DNA from: Pararhizobium polonicum
GTDB taxonomy: Bacteria; Pseudomonadota; Alphaproteobacteria; Rhizobiales; Rhizobiaceae
Direction: 5' to 3'
DNA: 64,000 nt
Assembly: GCF_001687365.1 (NCBI RefSeq)
Contig: NZ_CM004503.1
Location: 1 to 64,000 of the forward strand
Every line of letters starts with the position of its first letter. Position 1 is the stretch's first letter. Positions 36,321 to 46,340 of this stretch are shown here, one piece after another. Under the pieces are notes generated by a model. The model was not told the origin of the DNA. It made no database searches and saw nothing but the letters and a program-made list of their open reading frames with translations. The position numbers were made by a program, and so were the translations under genes.

Positions 36321-36722
36321 ATGTTCACTTTTTCCGTGACGGACATCCACGTCGTCATGATGCGCGGACGCCTCGACGCGCACCTCAACGGCGGCTTCCG
36401 CAATCCCCACTACGGCATGTTTCCGGGCCGCGATGAGAAGCCCGGTCTTTGGCTGGTCGGAGACGAGGGCGTCTACATCCTCTCCAACGGCAAGCTCGCC
36501 GAAGGGCAGCGGCCGTTCGTCGTCTATGCCGAAGAATGCGATCCGAAGACCAACCCTGACTATTGGCAATACAAGCGCCAGCATTTCGGCGGCGATGACG
36601 GGGTCGAGTTTCTCGACGGTGCCATGCTCGTGAAGCTGATCGCTGCCAGCCCCGGATGCACGCATCTGAGGGTCGTCTTCCACGAGGATTCGATGCAACT
36701 CACCGTGATCGCGCGAGACTAG
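36321..36722 (+). CDS. DUF3085-family protein
   Basis: 133-residue protein with the family features FRNPHYGMFPGRDEKPGLWL, VGDEGVYILSNG and PFVVYAEECDPKTN. No enzymatic motif identified. GGGAGGCGG precedes the ATG. It is grouped with DUF1419 on similar plasmids and sits between it and the giant methylase-helicase gene. Confidence 0.8.
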   Translation: MFTFSVTDIHVVMMRGRLDAHLNGGFRNPHYGMFPGRDEKPGLWLVGDEGVYILSNGKLAEGQRPFVVYAEECDPKTNPDYWQYKRQHFGGDDGVEFLDGAMLVKLIAASPGCTHLRVVFHEDSMQLTVIARD

Positions 36723-36736
36723 CGATCCGCAGACGC

Positions 36737-36823
36737 TCGCCGTCCCGCGGCCGGTCCAGCCCACCCAGTCCTCTTCATCCCCGCACATCGTCAGCCGACT
36801 GGAACCTTCCAGCGGGACGGCGA
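36737..36823. promoter_or_regulatory. Long-range inverted repeat leader of the methylase-helicase gene
   Basis: TCGCCGTCCCGC (36737-36748) and GCGGGACGGCGA (36812-36823) are perfect 12-bp complements enclosing 63 nt. The right arm ends 29 nt before ATG 36853. Confidence 0.65.
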
Positions 36824-36852
36824 CGCGCGCCTTCACCCAAGGAGATTCCAGC

Positions 36853-39800
36853 ATGTCACATGATGATCCCTTCACCATCGATCTTTTCGGCAACACCGCG
36901 CTTTCGTCCGGTCTCGGCCTGGGCGTGACGGCCTTCGGCAGCAACTTCGAGCCCGACGACGATCCGGATCCCACAACTCCAGCGCCGGCCTTGCCGATCG
37001 CCGCGTTCGTGGGGCCGTCTTCCCCGCCGTGCCGTGCCCGTGGCCCGAACTTCCATCTCGTCGATGACCGTGGTCTCGCCCGCCGCTGGAAGGACCGTGC
37101 GCGCGACAATATTGCCGCGATCCGGCTCGCTGCCGAGATCGAGGCGAGCGAACGTCCTGCGACGCGCGAGGAACAGGAGACGCTGATCCGCTTCACCGGC
37201 TTCGGCGCGTCCGATCTTGCCAACGGCGTCTTCCGCCGTCCGGGCGAGCTCGAATTCCGCAAGGGCTGGGACGAGATCGGTTTCGATCTGGAGGATGCGG
37301 TCGGCGAGACCGACTATGCGTCGCTCTCCCGCTGCACTCAGTATGCCCATTTCACACCGGAGTTCATCGTCCGGGCGATCTGGTCTGGCCTGCAGCGTCT
37401 CGGATGGCGCGGCGGCCGGGTGCTGGAGCCGGGGATCGGCACGGGCCTGTTTCCGGCGCTGATGCCGGAAGCTCTTCGTGATCCGTCGCACGTTACCGGC
37501 GTCGAACTCGATCCCGTCACGGCACGCATCGTCCGGTTGTTGCAGCCGCGGGCGCGGATCCTCACCGGAGATTTTGCGCGCACGGAGTTGCCGGCAAGCT
37601 TCGACCTCGCCATCGGCAATCCGCCATTCTCGGACCGGACCGTACGCTCCGACCGCGCCTATCGCTCGCTCGGGCTGCGATTGCACGACTATTTCATTGC
37701 CCGGTCGATCGACCTGTTAAAGCCGGGGGCTTTCGCCGCCTTCGTCACCAGCTCCGGCACGATGGACAAGGCGGATTCCTCCGCGCGCGAGTATATTACA
37801 AAGACGGCAGACCTGATTGCCGCCATCCGCCTGCCGGAAGGCAGCTTCCGGGCCGACGCGGGAACCGACGTCGTCGTCGACATTCTGTTCTTCCGCAAGC
37901 GCAAGGTCGCCGAGCCAGAGGGCAATCTTTCCTGGCTCGACACGGACGAAATACGGCCCGCCATGGAGGATGAGGGCGCCATCCGCGTCAACAGGTGGTT
38001 CGCCCAGCATCCGGAGTTCGTGCTCGGCACCCACGCACTGACCTCCGGGCCCTTCGGCGAGACCTATACATGCCTTCCGCGTGACAACGAGGACCTCGCC
38101 GCGGCGCTGTCGGCCGCCGTCCATCTTCTTCCGGAAGGCCGCTATGACGGCGAGCCCACCGGGATCGATCTCGATCTTGAGGACGCGACCGACGATAGTC
38201 CTCGCGATCTCCCTGCCGGCCGGCATGTCCGCGAAGGCAGCTTCTTCGTCGATAACGCCAGGGGCCTGATGCAGGTGATCGACGGCGAACCCGTTGCGGT
38301 GAAGGCCCGTAAGGGTCGCAGCGCCGACGGTATCCCGGAGAAACACATCCGCATCATCCAGAAGCTTATCCCGGTCCGTGACGCGGTGCGCGAGGTGTTG
38401 AAGGCGCAGGAGCTCGACAGGCCCTGGAAGGACCTTCAGGTCAAGCTGCGCATTGCCTGGTCGAGCTTCGTGCGCGACTTCGGCCCGATCAACCACACCA
38501 CGGTCTCGATCACCGAGGACCCGGAGACAGGCGAGACGCGCGAGAGCCACCGCCGCCCGAACCTCCAGCCGTTCGCAGACGATCCCGATTGCTGGCTGGT
38601 CGCCTCGATCGAGGACTACGACCTCGAAAACGACACAGCCAGGCCCGGCCCGATCTTTACTGAACGGGTGATCTCGCCGCCCGCGCCACCGGTGATCACC
38701 AGTGCCGCGGATGCGCTCGCCGTGGTGCTCAACGAACGCGGGCGCGTTGATCTCGACCATATCGCCGAGCTTTTACACCGTGATCCCGAAGACGTCGTCA
38801 CTGAACTTGGCAGCGCGATCTTCCGCGATCCCGCCGACGGATCCTGGCAGATGGCCGACGCCTATCTATCCGGTCATGTCCGCGACAAGCTCAAGGTCGC
38901 GGAAGCTGCGGCCGCGCTCGATCCCGCCTATGAGCCCAACGTCTCGGCGCTCACAGCCGTCCAGCCGGTCGATCTTCGACCTTCGGACATCACCGCGCGC
39001 CTCGGCGCTCCGTGGATACCGGCTGGAGACGTCGTCGCCTTTGTCAAGGAGATGATGGGAACGGACATCCGGATCCATCACATGCCCGAACTGGCGTCAT
39101 GGACCGTCGAGGCCCGCCAGCTTTCCTACCTCGCCGCCGGAACATCCGAATGGGGAACGGACCGCCGCCATGCCGGCGAACTGCTGTCCGATGCCCTGAA
39201 CAGCCGGGTGCCGCAGATCTTCGATACGATCAGGGACGGCGACAGCGAAAAGCGGGTTCTCAACGTCGTCGATACCGAAGCGGCCAAGGAAAAGCTTCAC
39301 AAGATCAAGCAGGCCTTCCAGCGCTGGATATGGTCCGATCCCGATCGCACCGACCGGCTGGCACGCGTCTATAACGACCGCTTCAACAACATCGCGCCGC
39401 GAAAGTTCAACGGCGATCATCTCAAACTTCCAGGCGCCTCAGGCGCCTTTGTTCTCTACGGGCATCAGAAACGCGGGATCTGGAGGATCATCTCGGCCGG
39501 CTCGACCTATCTCGCCCATGCCGTCGGCGCCGGCAAGACCATGACGATGGCAGCAAGCATCATGGAGCAGCGGCGTCTCGGCCTGGTCGCCAAGGCGATG
39601 CAGGTCGTGCCGGGGCATTGCCTTGCGCAGGCCGCGCGCGAGTTCCTGGCGCTCTATCCCACGGCTCGCATCCTCGTTGCGGACGAGACAAATTTTTCGA
39701 AGGACAAGCGCGCCCGGTTCCTGTCGCGCGCGGCGACGGCAACCTGGGATGCGATCATCATCACGCATTCCGCCTTCAGGTTCATCGGTGTCCCGTCGGT

Positions 39801-41934
39801 GTTTGAACAACAGATGATCCACGACGAACTGGAGCTCTACGAAACCCTGCTCCTGAAGGTCGAGGATGAGGACCGCGTCTCTCGCAAGCGCCTCGAGCGC
39901 CTGAAGGAGGGACTGCGGGAGCGGCTCGAAGCGCTTTCCACCCGCAAGGACGATCTCCTCACCATCGCCGAGGTTGGCGTCGACCAGATTATCGTCGACG
40001 AGGCGCAGGAGTTCAGGAAGCTCAGCTTCGCGACCAATATGTCGACGTTGAAGGGCGTCGATCCGAACGGCTCGCAGCGGGCCTGGGATCTCTATGTGAA
40101 ATCCCGTTTCATCGAGACGATCAATCCCGGCCGGGCGCTTGTCCTCGCTTCGGGCACGCCGATCACAAATACGCTCGGCGAAATGTTCTCGGTCCAGCGC
40201 TTGATGGGTCACCCGGCGCTGATCGAGCGTGGCCTGCATGAGTTCGACGCCTGGGCCTCGACCTTCGGCGACACCACCACCGAGCTGGAGCTTCAGCCAT
40301 CCGGCAAGTACAAGCCGGTGTCCCGCTTCGCGAGCTTCGTCAACGTGCCCGAGCTGATCGCGATGTTCCGCAGCTTCGCGGATGTCGTCATGCCGGCGGA
40401 CTTGCGCGAATATGTAAAGGTGCCGGCGATCTCGACCGGCAGGCGCCAGATCGTCACGTCGAAGCCGACACAGACGTTCAAGCACTACCAGATGGTGCTG
40501 GCCGAGCGCATCAAGGCGATCGAGGAGCGCGAAGGGCCGCCGCAGCCGGGCGACGATATCCTGCTCTCCGTTATCACGGACGGCCGGCATGCGGCGATCG
40601 ACCTGCGCCTCGTGGATGCCGACAATGACAATGAGGCGGACAACAAGCTCAACAACCTCATCTCGAACGCCTTCAATATCTGGAAGGCGACCGAGGGCAG
40701 CACCTATCTCCGCCATGACGGTAAGTCGTTTGAGCTGACCGGCGCGGCACAGATGATCTTTTCCGATCTGGGCACTATCAGCGTCGAGAAGACAAGGGGT
40801 TTTTCGGCCTATCGCTGGATCCGCGACGAACTGATCCGCTTAGGCGTGCCGGCGTCGGAGATCGCCTTCATGCAGGACTTCAAGAAGTCTGAGGCGAAAC
40901 AGCGGCTGTTCGGCGACGTCCGGGCAGGCAGGGTCCGGTTCCTGATCGGATCCTCGGAGACGATGGGAACCGGGGTCAACGCCCAGCTCCGCCTGAAGGC
41001 GCTGCATCATCTCGACGTGCCCTGGCTTCCCTCCCAGATCGAGCAGCGCGAGGGCCGCATCGTGCGTCAGGGCAACCAGCATGACGAGGTCGATATCTTT
41101 GCCTATGCCACCGAGGGTTCGCTCGACGCGACGATGTGGCAGAACAACGAGCGCAAGGCGCGCTTCATCGCCGCTGCGCTCTCCGGCGACACCTCGATCA
41201 GGCGGCTCGAAAATCTCGGCGAGGGGCAGGCCAACCAGTTCGCAATGGCCAAGGCCATCGCATCGGGCGATCAGCGCCTGATGCAGAAGGCAGGGCTTGA
41301 AGCCGATATCGCGCGGCTGGAGCGCCTGCGCGCCGCTCATATCGACGACCAGCACGCCGTTCGCCGGCAGATCCGCGATGCCGAGCGCGATATCGAATCT
41401 TCCATGCGGCGGATCGCAGAGGTCGGGCAGGATATCGAGCGCCTGGTTCCAACGGCTGGCGACGCCTTCTCGGTGACCGTCATGGGCAAGGTCTATGCCG
41501 AGCGCAAGGAGGCTGGTCGTTCCTTGATGAAAGAGATCCTGACCCAGGTGCAACTCAAGAGGCAGGGCGAGACGATCGTCGCTTCAATCGGCGGCTTCGA
41601 CCTGGAATATGTTGGGGAACGCTTCGGCCGCGACAATTATCGATACACCACCATGCTGATGCGCACCGGCGCGGATTTCGAGATCGATCTGCCCGTGACG
41701 GTGACGCCGCTCGGGGCCGTCTCCCGCCTCGAACACGCAGTTGGCGATTTCGAGGGTGAACGCGAGCGCAATCGCCAACGCCTCGCCGATGCGCGCCGCC
41801 GGCTCGCATCATACCAGTCGCGCGACCAAGGCGGCGATTTCGCCTTCGCCGGTGAACTGGCCGAGAAACGTCGGCAGCTTGCCGAGGTCGACGCGGCACT
41901 GGCGATTGATGTCGATGAGCGGATCGCGGCTTGA
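36853..41934 (+). CDS. Giant DNA methylase-helicase fusion (DarB-like)
   Basis: A 1,693-residue protein joining an N6-adenine methyltransferase-like domain to an SF2 helicase. The SAM motif VLEPGIGTG (~190-198) and catalytic NPPF (~255-258) are intact. Helicase motifs are AVGAGKTMTMA (~890), DEAQEF (~1049), a SGTPITNT motif and GSSETMGTGVNAQ/QREGRIVRQGN (~1366-1405). A coiled C-terminus follows. The architecture resembles DarB of phage P1, which protects incoming DNA from restriction, so an anti-restriction role on transfer is plausible but inferred. AAGGAG precedes the ATG. Confidence 0.88.
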   Translation: MSHDDPFTIDLFGNTALSSGLGLGVTAFGSNFEPDDDPDPTTPAPALPIAAFVGPSSPPCRARGPNFHLVDDRGLARRWKDRARDNIAAIRLAAEIEASERPATREEQETLIRFTGFGASDLANGVFRRPGELEFRKGWDEIGFDLEDAVGETDYASLSRCTQYAHFTPEFIVRAIWSGLQRLGWRGGRVLEPGIGTGLFPALMPEALRDPSHVTGVELDPVTARIVRLLQPRARILTGDFARTELPASFDLAIGNPPFSDRTVRSDRAYRSLGLRLHDYFIARSIDLLKPGAFAAFVTSSGTMDKADSSAREYITKTADLIAAIRLPEGSFRADAGTDVVVDILFFRKRKVAEPEGNLSWLDTDEIRPAMEDEGAIRVNRWFAQHPEFVLGTHALTSGPFGETYTCLPRDNEDLAAALSAAVHLLPEGRYDGEPTGIDLDLEDATDDSPRDLPAGRHVREGSFFVDNARGLMQVIDGEPVAVKARKGRSADGIPEKHIRIIQKLIPVRDAVREVLKAQELDRPWKDLQVKLRIAWSSFVRDFGPINHTTVSITEDPETGETRESHRRPNLQPFADDPDCWLVASIEDYDLENDTARPGPIFTERVISPPAPPVITSAADALAVVLNERGRVDLDHIAELLHRDPEDVVTELGSAIFRDPADGSWQMADAYLSGHVRDKLKVAEAAAALDPAYEPNVSALTAVQPVDLRPSDITARLGAPWIPAGDVVAFVKEMMGTDIRIHHMPELASWTVEARQLSYLAAGTSEWGTDRRHAGELLSDALNSRVPQIFDTIRDGDSEKRVLNVVDTEAAKEKLHKIKQAFQRWIWSDPDRTDRLARVYNDRFNNIAPRKFNGDHLKLPGASGAFVLYGHQKRGIWRIISAGSTYLAHAVGAGKTMTMAASIMEQRRLGLVAKAMQVVPGHCLAQAAREFLALYPTARILVADETNFSKDKRARFLSRAATATWDAIIITHSAFRFIGVPSVFEQQMIHDELELYETLLLKVEDEDRVSRKRLERLKEGLRERLEALSTRKDDLLTIAEVGVDQIIVDEAQEFRKLSFATNMSTLKGVDPNGSQRAWDLYVKSRFIETINPGRALVLASGTPITNTLGEMFSVQRLMGHPALIERGLHEFDAWASTFGDTTTELELQPSGKYKPVSRFASFVNVPELIAMFRSFADVVMPADLREYVKVPAISTGRRQIVTSKPTQTFKHYQMVLAERIKAIEEREGPPQPGDDILLSVITDGRHAAIDLRLVDADNDNEADNKLNNLISNAFNIWKATEGSTYLRHDGKSFELTGAAQMIFSDLGTISVEKTRGFSAYRWIRDELIRLGVPASEIAFMQDFKKSEAKQRLFGDVRAGRVRFLIGSSETMGTGVNAQLRLKALHHLDVPWLPSQIEQREGRIVRQGNQHDEVDIFAYATEGSLDATMWQNNERKARFIAAALSGDTSIRRLENLGEGQANQFAMAKAIASGDQRLMQKAGLEADIARLERLRAAHIDDQHAVRRQIRDAERDIESSMRRIAEVGQDIERLVPTAGDAFSVTVMGKVYAERKEAGRSLMKEILTQVQLKRQGETIVASIGGFDLEYVGERFGRDNYRYTTMLMRTGADFEIDLPVTVTPLGAVSRLEHAVGDFEGERERNRQRLADARRRLASYQSRDQGGDFAFAGELAEKRRQLAEVDAALAIDVDERIAA

Positions 41935-42075
41935 AAAGCGATACTCGATTTATCGCGAATTTTAAGAGGGATCGGGTAGACCCGCAAATGCGACCGATCA
42001 TTTTGATTTTACAAAATCGCTCTTCTGAAATGAGAAAATAAGGAAGGGGAGAAGCTTGCTCGCAGCTCGGGCAGG

Positions 42076-42262
42076 CCGCTGACGCTTGCGCTCAACCGCG
42101 CCACTCGCGATCCCGGCCCGTCGTCCTGCGCAGGGCTGTAAGCCGTGCTTGGCCAGCCGGGCAGGGATGCTCGGCCGCAGTTGCACCGGCCCGTCCGCTC
42201 CGCGGTCCGGGAAGTGTCTTTGGAAAGAACTGAAGACGGAAAAGGGCTGGCAAGGCGCCGGC
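42076..42262. promoter_or_regulatory. Weak inverted repeat leader of the ParB-like gene
   Basis: GCCG and CGCTTGC near 42076-42090 pair imperfectly with GCAAGG and CGGC at 42250-42262; the right arm ends 28 nt before ATG 42290. This is the weakest pairing in the set and could be chance. Confidence 0.25.
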
Positions 42263-42289
42263 TCATTAATCCCGGAAGGAGCCAATCTC

Positions 42290-44050
42290 ATGCAAATCCT
42301 CAAACTCGATCCCCGTGCGCTGAAGGACAATCCTGACGACACGCGTCGCTCGAAATCCTCGCCACAATCCGACGCGCTGTTGCTTGCGACGGTGAAAGCG
42401 GTCGGCATCATCCAGCCGCCGGTCATCTCGCCGGAAGTCGACGGTGGCAATGGCTACATCATCCAGGCAGGACACCGCCGCGTGAAGCAGGCGATCGCAG
42501 CGGGACTGGAGGAAATCACCGTCCTCGTCGTCGCAGCGGCCAACGACAATGGCGCGATGCGCTCGATGGTGGAAAACATCGCCCGCGAGCCGCTCAACCC
42601 CGTCGACCAATGGCGCGGCATCGAACGCCTGGTTGCGCTCGGCTGGACCGAGGAAGCGATCGGCGTGGCGCTCGCACTGCCGGTCCGCCAGATCAGGAAG
42701 CTCAGGCTCCTGGCCAATGTGCTGCCGCCCATGCTCGACCATATGGCGCTCGGCGACATGCCGAACGAGCAGCAGCTCCGGACCATCGCCGCAGCCTCGC
42801 TCGACGAGCAGAGGCAAGTCTGGAAAGCTCACAAGCCGAAGAAGTCCGAGCGGGCCGACTGGTACAACATCTCTCGAGCACTCTCCAAGACCCGCATGTT
42901 CGCCAAGGATGCAAGCTTCGGGGATGATCTCGCCGCTGCCTATGGCATCGAATGGGTCGAGGATCTGTTCGCTCCGGCCGACCAGGACAGCCGCTACACC
43001 ACCAACGTGGAAGCGTTTCTCGGCGCCCAGCAGGAATGGATGACGAACAACCTTCCGAAGAAGGGGTCGATCATCGAGGTCAACAACTGGGGCCAGCCGG
43101 AACTGCCGAAGAAAGCGGAGCGCGTTTACGGCAAGCCGTCCAAGTCCGATCACGTCGGGATGTATCTCGACCGTGACGGCAAGGTGCAGTCAGTCGCGTA
43201 CCGGATGCCTGAGGACAAGAAAACGAAGAAGGGCGCTTCGTCCAAGACGGGCGGTCTGGCCGAAGCCGATGATGCAATCGTCGACGCGCCGAAGCCGCGC
43301 CCCGATGTGACCCAGAAGGGGCAGGACATGATCGGCGACTTCCGCACCGATGCCCTGCATGAGGCGCTTGGACGCGCCCCGATCGAGGACGACATGCTGA
43401 TGGCCCTGCTCGTGCTTGCGTTCGCCGGCCTCAACGTCCGCGTGGATTCCGGCGCGACCGATACCGTGTTCGGGTCGAAGCGCTTCAAGCGCCACGCCGC
43501 CCGGCTGATCGGCGAAACCGGCAAGCTCGCCTTCGACGGGGAGACACTGCGCTTGGCCGCGCGTTCGATGCTGATCGATGTGCTGTCGTGCCGGCGGGGT
43601 ATGTCCAACAGCGGCGTGATCTCCCGGATCGCAGGTGACGCGATCGGCGCCGACAACTTCCTGCCGAACATGGGCTCGGAGGACTTTCTGCTGTGCCTGT
43701 CTCGCCAGGCGATGGAAGCAGCGGCGAAGGAGGCGAACGTGCTTCCGCGCCAGAAGGTGCGGGAGACCCGTGCGGCTCTCGTTGATCATTTTAAGGAAGA
43801 GCGCTTCGTTCACACGGCCGCACTCTTCGCGCCCGATCCGCAGGACATCGTGGATCTCATCAGGAGTAGCGAGGTTCTCGATGACGACGACTGCGCGGAA
43901 GAAGCAGACGTCGATGAGCCCGCCCTTGATGGAGAAGAAGCCCTCGCCACCCCCGAAGACGAGGTCGATCTTCCGGGCAGCGCCGATGACGCTCCCGAAG
44001 CCGTCGATCCTGACGAAGAGCAGGATGCTTACGGGATCGCCGCGGAGTAG
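42290..44050 (+). CDS. ParB/RepB/Spo0J-family DNA-binding protein
   Basis: 586 residues. The N-terminal ParB-like domain is clear (IIQAGHRRVKQAIAAGLEEI, then MVENIAREPLNPVDQWRGIE, near residues 60-115), followed by helix-turn-helix-like segments and a long acidic C-terminus (DDDDCAEEADVDEP). It is distinct from RepB and has no ParA partner, so it more likely acts in post-transfer DNA handling or regulation than in partition. GGAAGGAG selects ATG 42290; a longer in-frame start at 42086 reads through the leader. Confidence 0.85.
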   Translation: MQILKLDPRALKDNPDDTRRSKSSPQSDALLLATVKAVGIIQPPVISPEVDGGNGYIIQAGHRRVKQAIAAGLEEITVLVVAAANDNGAMRSMVENIAREPLNPVDQWRGIERLVALGWTEEAIGVALALPVRQIRKLRLLANVLPPMLDHMALGDMPNEQQLRTIAAASLDEQRQVWKAHKPKKSERADWYNISRALSKTRMFAKDASFGDDLAAAYGIEWVEDLFAPADQDSRYTTNVEAFLGAQQEWMTNNLPKKGSIIEVNNWGQPELPKKAERVYGKPSKSDHVGMYLDRDGKVQSVAYRMPEDKKTKKGASSKTGGLAEADDAIVDAPKPRPDVTQKGQDMIGDFRTDALHEALGRAPIEDDMLMALLVLAFAGLNVRVDSGATDTVFGSKRFKRHAARLIGETGKLAFDGETLRLAARSMLIDVLSCRRGMSNSGVISRIAGDAIGADNFLPNMGSEDFLLCLSRQAMEAAAKEANVLPRQKVRETRAALVDHFKEERFVHTAALFAPDPQDIVDLIRSSEVLDDDDCAEEADVDEPALDGEEALATPEDEVDLPGSADDAPEAVDPDEEQDAYGIAAE

Positions 44051-44082
44051 CCGCGTCCCTCCTTCCCCTTCCGAATGAATGT

Positions 44083-44111
44083 CCGCCGCCGGTGATTTCC
44101 ACCGGCGGCGG
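44083..44111. promoter_or_regulatory. GC-rich hairpin between the ParB-like gene and the next gene
   Basis: CCGCCGCCGGTG (44083-44094) and CACCGGCGGCGG (44100-44111) form a perfect 12-bp stem. It lacks a T run, so a terminator is not certain. Its right arm ends 35 nt before ATG 44147, matching the leader geometry nearby. Confidence 0.55.
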
Positions 44112-44146
44112 CTTCGTTTCCAACCCTAAAGATCAAGGAGATCAAC

Positions 44147-44620
44147 ATGTCTGCACATCTCGCATTCCTGGCGCCGATCGGCACCGTTCTGGCGTGGTCC
44201 GACGGAAAGCCGCGCCCGCCGGAGCGCCATCGCAAAAACATCTCCGCGTGGAAGACCAACAACAGCAGAGGCCGGCTGATACGCAAGCAGGATGAGCGCG
44301 GCGCCGGCAACATCAGCCTGCCGCCCAGCTTCACGCTGCACGAAGGTGACTATGGCAGCGGCGGCGTGATCACGATCCGTATCCATCGTACCTTCACGCT
44401 GGAAACCAGCCTGACGTTCACGATCGTCGAACGTCCGGCAGTCGGCAGTTGCCGTGTCTTCGACCGCCCTGGCGACAGCGCCGAGCTCGTCCATCTCGCG
44501 GCGAGCCGGCAGGCTGCGGAGGAATGGCTAACCAACCATGGCTATCCGTCCGCCGTCCTCGAGGACGTCACGGCGGATGAGATAGCAGCCGATGTCGTGG
44601 AAGGGAGGGCTGCCGCATGA
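44147..44620 (+). CDS. Conserved hypothetical plasmid protein
   Basis: 157 residues beginning MSAHLAFLAPIGTVLAWSDG. A beta-rich middle (VITIRIHRTFTLETSLTFTI) and a helical C-terminus are predicted by eye. The stop overlaps the next ATG by 4 nt. AAGGAG at the normal distance. Family not recognised. Confidence 0.65.
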   Translation: MSAHLAFLAPIGTVLAWSDGKPRPPERHRKNISAWKTNNSRGRLIRKQDERGAGNISLPPSFTLHEGDYGSGGVITIRIHRTFTLETSLTFTIVERPAVGSCRVFDRPGDSAELVHLAASRQAAEEWLTNHGYPSAVLEDVTADEIAADVVEGRAAA

Positions 44621-45504
44621 TCGATCCTCCCAACACGAACATGCCCGACTGCACCCCTGGATTTCCAGGGGTTTTCTTTGGTCTGTCCTGCGAAGGGTTC
44701 CCCGTCGCTTGCGTCGGCGATCACGCCTTTGCCATGCTGCAAGGTCAATCCGGACGGCATTATCTGGCCACCGGCTGGAAGATTGGGCGTCCGCTTCCCG
44801 AGTGGCGACGGGGAGACTTCTACGGCCATTCCGGCGAACTGGCCGATGAGGCGGCGTTTAGTGCACACGTCCTTGAACAGGCCGAACATCAGCGCGAAAA
44901 ACAGGCGCTCGGACGTCGAAATATCGCCCCCCATGTGCATACGCCATGGGGTTCGGCCCAGCACTCGACAACCTATGCCGAGGGGATCGAATTCCACTCC
45001 ACTGCAAGCCACGGCGGCTTCAAGCTCTCGGCCGACCGAAACCGCATTGTCCATCCGCTGCTCCGGGCGGACGACGCGTTTTACGAGGAGGATTGCGCCT
45101 GGGCTGCCATGGCGCTCACCTTCCCTGAACTGTTCACCAGCTTCGAGAAGCGTTGCGCCAGCGAGACGCTAAAGGACTGGGAGCCTGATGCGTGGGAGGC
45201 TATTTTCGCGACCGTGCTAGCTCACGGCGAATCTCATGTGAAGGATCGCCGCGCGTTCGAGCTCGAGCACGCCAGCGACTGGATCGTGATCTCGGCACTT
45301 CGATCGGATCATCATCCAGGCATGACCGAGGTGATCGCCACGCGCGCAGGCAGGCGCGATCATAGCGGCGAGGAACGGCGATTTCTCGTGCCGTCACCCG
45401 AATACGAAGCAGGCCGTTTCGGCTTCGTCATCGATGAAGCGCGCCACGCAGCCTACGACGGGCCATCAAGCTTTGCCTCATGGACGGGGAGGGCGGCGGC
45501 ATGA
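44617..45504 (+). CDS. Conserved hypothetical protein (DUF7007-like)
   Basis: 295 residues. The segment FHSTASHGGFKLSADRNRIV and the following WAAMALTFPELF pattern match proteins of rhizobial and caulobacterial plasmids annotated as DUF7007; this recognition is moderate. Overlaps both neighbours by 4 nt (ATGA), so it belongs to a four-gene translationally coupled set (44147-46015). Confidence 0.65.
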   Translation: MIDPPNTNMPDCTPGFPGVFFGLSCEGFPVACVGDHAFAMLQGQSGRHYLATGWKIGRPLPEWRRGDFYGHSGELADEAAFSAHVLEQAEHQREKQALGRRNIAPHVHTPWGSAQHSTTYAEGIEFHSTASHGGFKLSADRNRIVHPLLRADDAFYEEDCAWAAMALTFPELFTSFEKRCASETLKDWEPDAWEAIFATVLAHGESHVKDRRAFELEHASDWIVISALRSDHHPGMTEVIATRAGRRDHSGEERRFLVPSPEYEAGRFGFVIDEARHAAYDGPSSFASWTGRAAA

Positions 45505-45809
45505 ACCGGTCCATCGATCGACAGGCGGAGTTGCGGCGCATGGAAGAAGCGTGCCGGCAGACGCGGCATCAGCTCGACATGATCGACCGCCAGATCATTC
45601 GCAGGATGACCGCGCTGATCCCATCGCTTGGACGGCGCAAATACGGATATCGCCGCGGCAGGCCTCCTGAACCCGAAGCCTTCCTCACCCGCTACCGCTC
45701 CAATCTTGCGGCGATCACCGCGCAGCGCCAGCCAGAGATCGATGCTCTGACGCGCAAGCTTATGCGGCAGCAGGCCGCGATTGCGGCATTGCAGGAGACG
45801 ATACCATGA
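45501..45809 (+). CDS. Small coiled-coil hypothetical protein
   Basis: 102 residues starting MNRSIDRQAELRRMEEACRQ. Two basic helical heptad-rich segments flank a GRRKYGYRRGRPPEPE turn, suggesting a nucleic-acid-binding coiled coil. ATGA overlap at both ends. A longer start at 45480 would overlap the upstream gene more and lacks a ribosome site. Confidence 0.6.
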   Translation: MNRSIDRQAELRRMEEACRQTRHQLDMIDRQIIRRMTALIPSLGRRKYGYRRGRPPEPEAFLTRYRSNLAAITAQRQPEIDALTRKLMRQQAAIAALQETIP

Positions 45810-46015
45810 AGCGCCATGAACCGCTTCCGTCCCTCACGGATCAGGAGGTAAAGGCGCTTCAGCATTACGCAGCGAGGCACGGCCGATCATGGAAGCGCAT
45901 CCTCAACACCGTCTGGATGGGCGAAGGGCGCTGCGATGATGGCCAGATCCTTCGCAAGCTGCGCAACACGCACGGCCCGACCTGGCTGGATCGCTATCGG
46001 CTGCCGAAACCTTGA
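45806..46015 (+). CDS. Small basic hypothetical protein
   Basis: 69 residues, MKRHEPLPSLTDQEVKALQHYAARHGRSWK..., coupled to the previous gene by ATGA. Contains a conserved-looking WMGEGRCDDGQILRKLRNTHGP segment; resembles small plasmid proteins that follow the coiled-coil gene. Function unknown. Confidence 0.6.
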   Translation: MKRHEPLPSLTDQEVKALQHYAARHGRSWKRILNTVWMGEGRCDDGQILRKLRNTHGPTWLDRYRLPKP

Positions 46016-46034
46016 GCAATCGGCACAGCCCTGA

Positions 46035-46340
46035 TCAACGCTTGCGCACGAACTCGGTGCGCAGGACCAGGCCTTTGATTGCGCCCTGCCGGCAGTCAAT
46101 CTCTTCTGGATCGTCTGTCAGCCGGATCGAGCGGATCACCGTGCCCTGCTTCAAGGTCTGGCCGGCGCCTTTGACCTTCAGGTCCTTGATCAGCACGACG
46201 GAGTCGCCATCGGCCAGCACGTTGCCGGAGGCGTCGCGCACCTCTGCGGCTTTTGCTTTTTCGGCGGAAATCTCGGATGCCGGACGCCAGTCGCCGGTTG
46301 TTTCGTCATAGACATAATCGTCGCCGCTATGATCGCTCAT
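46035..46340 (-). CDS. PhnA/YjdM-domain protein
   Basis: 101 residues. The C-terminal ~70 residues (VRDASGNVLADGDSVVLIKD, LKVKGAGQTLKQGTVIRSI, LRTEFVRK) form the PhnA/YjdM beta domain. The N-terminal zinc ribbon of the usual protein is missing, replaced by an acidic stretch with YDETTGDWRPA. Despite the name, a role in phosphonate use is not established. It is on the opposite strand to its neighbours, indicating separate acquisition. Confidence 0.8.
   Translation of the reverse strand: MSDHSGDDYVYDETTGDWRPASEISAEKAKAAEVRDASGNVLADGDSVVLIKDLKVKGAGQTLKQGTVIRSIRLTDDPEEIDCRQGAIKGLVLRTEFVRKR

Noticed and set aside
39439..40716. 425-codon minus-strand frame inside the methylase-helicase gene
   Set aside because: Antisense shadow of conserved helicase motifs.
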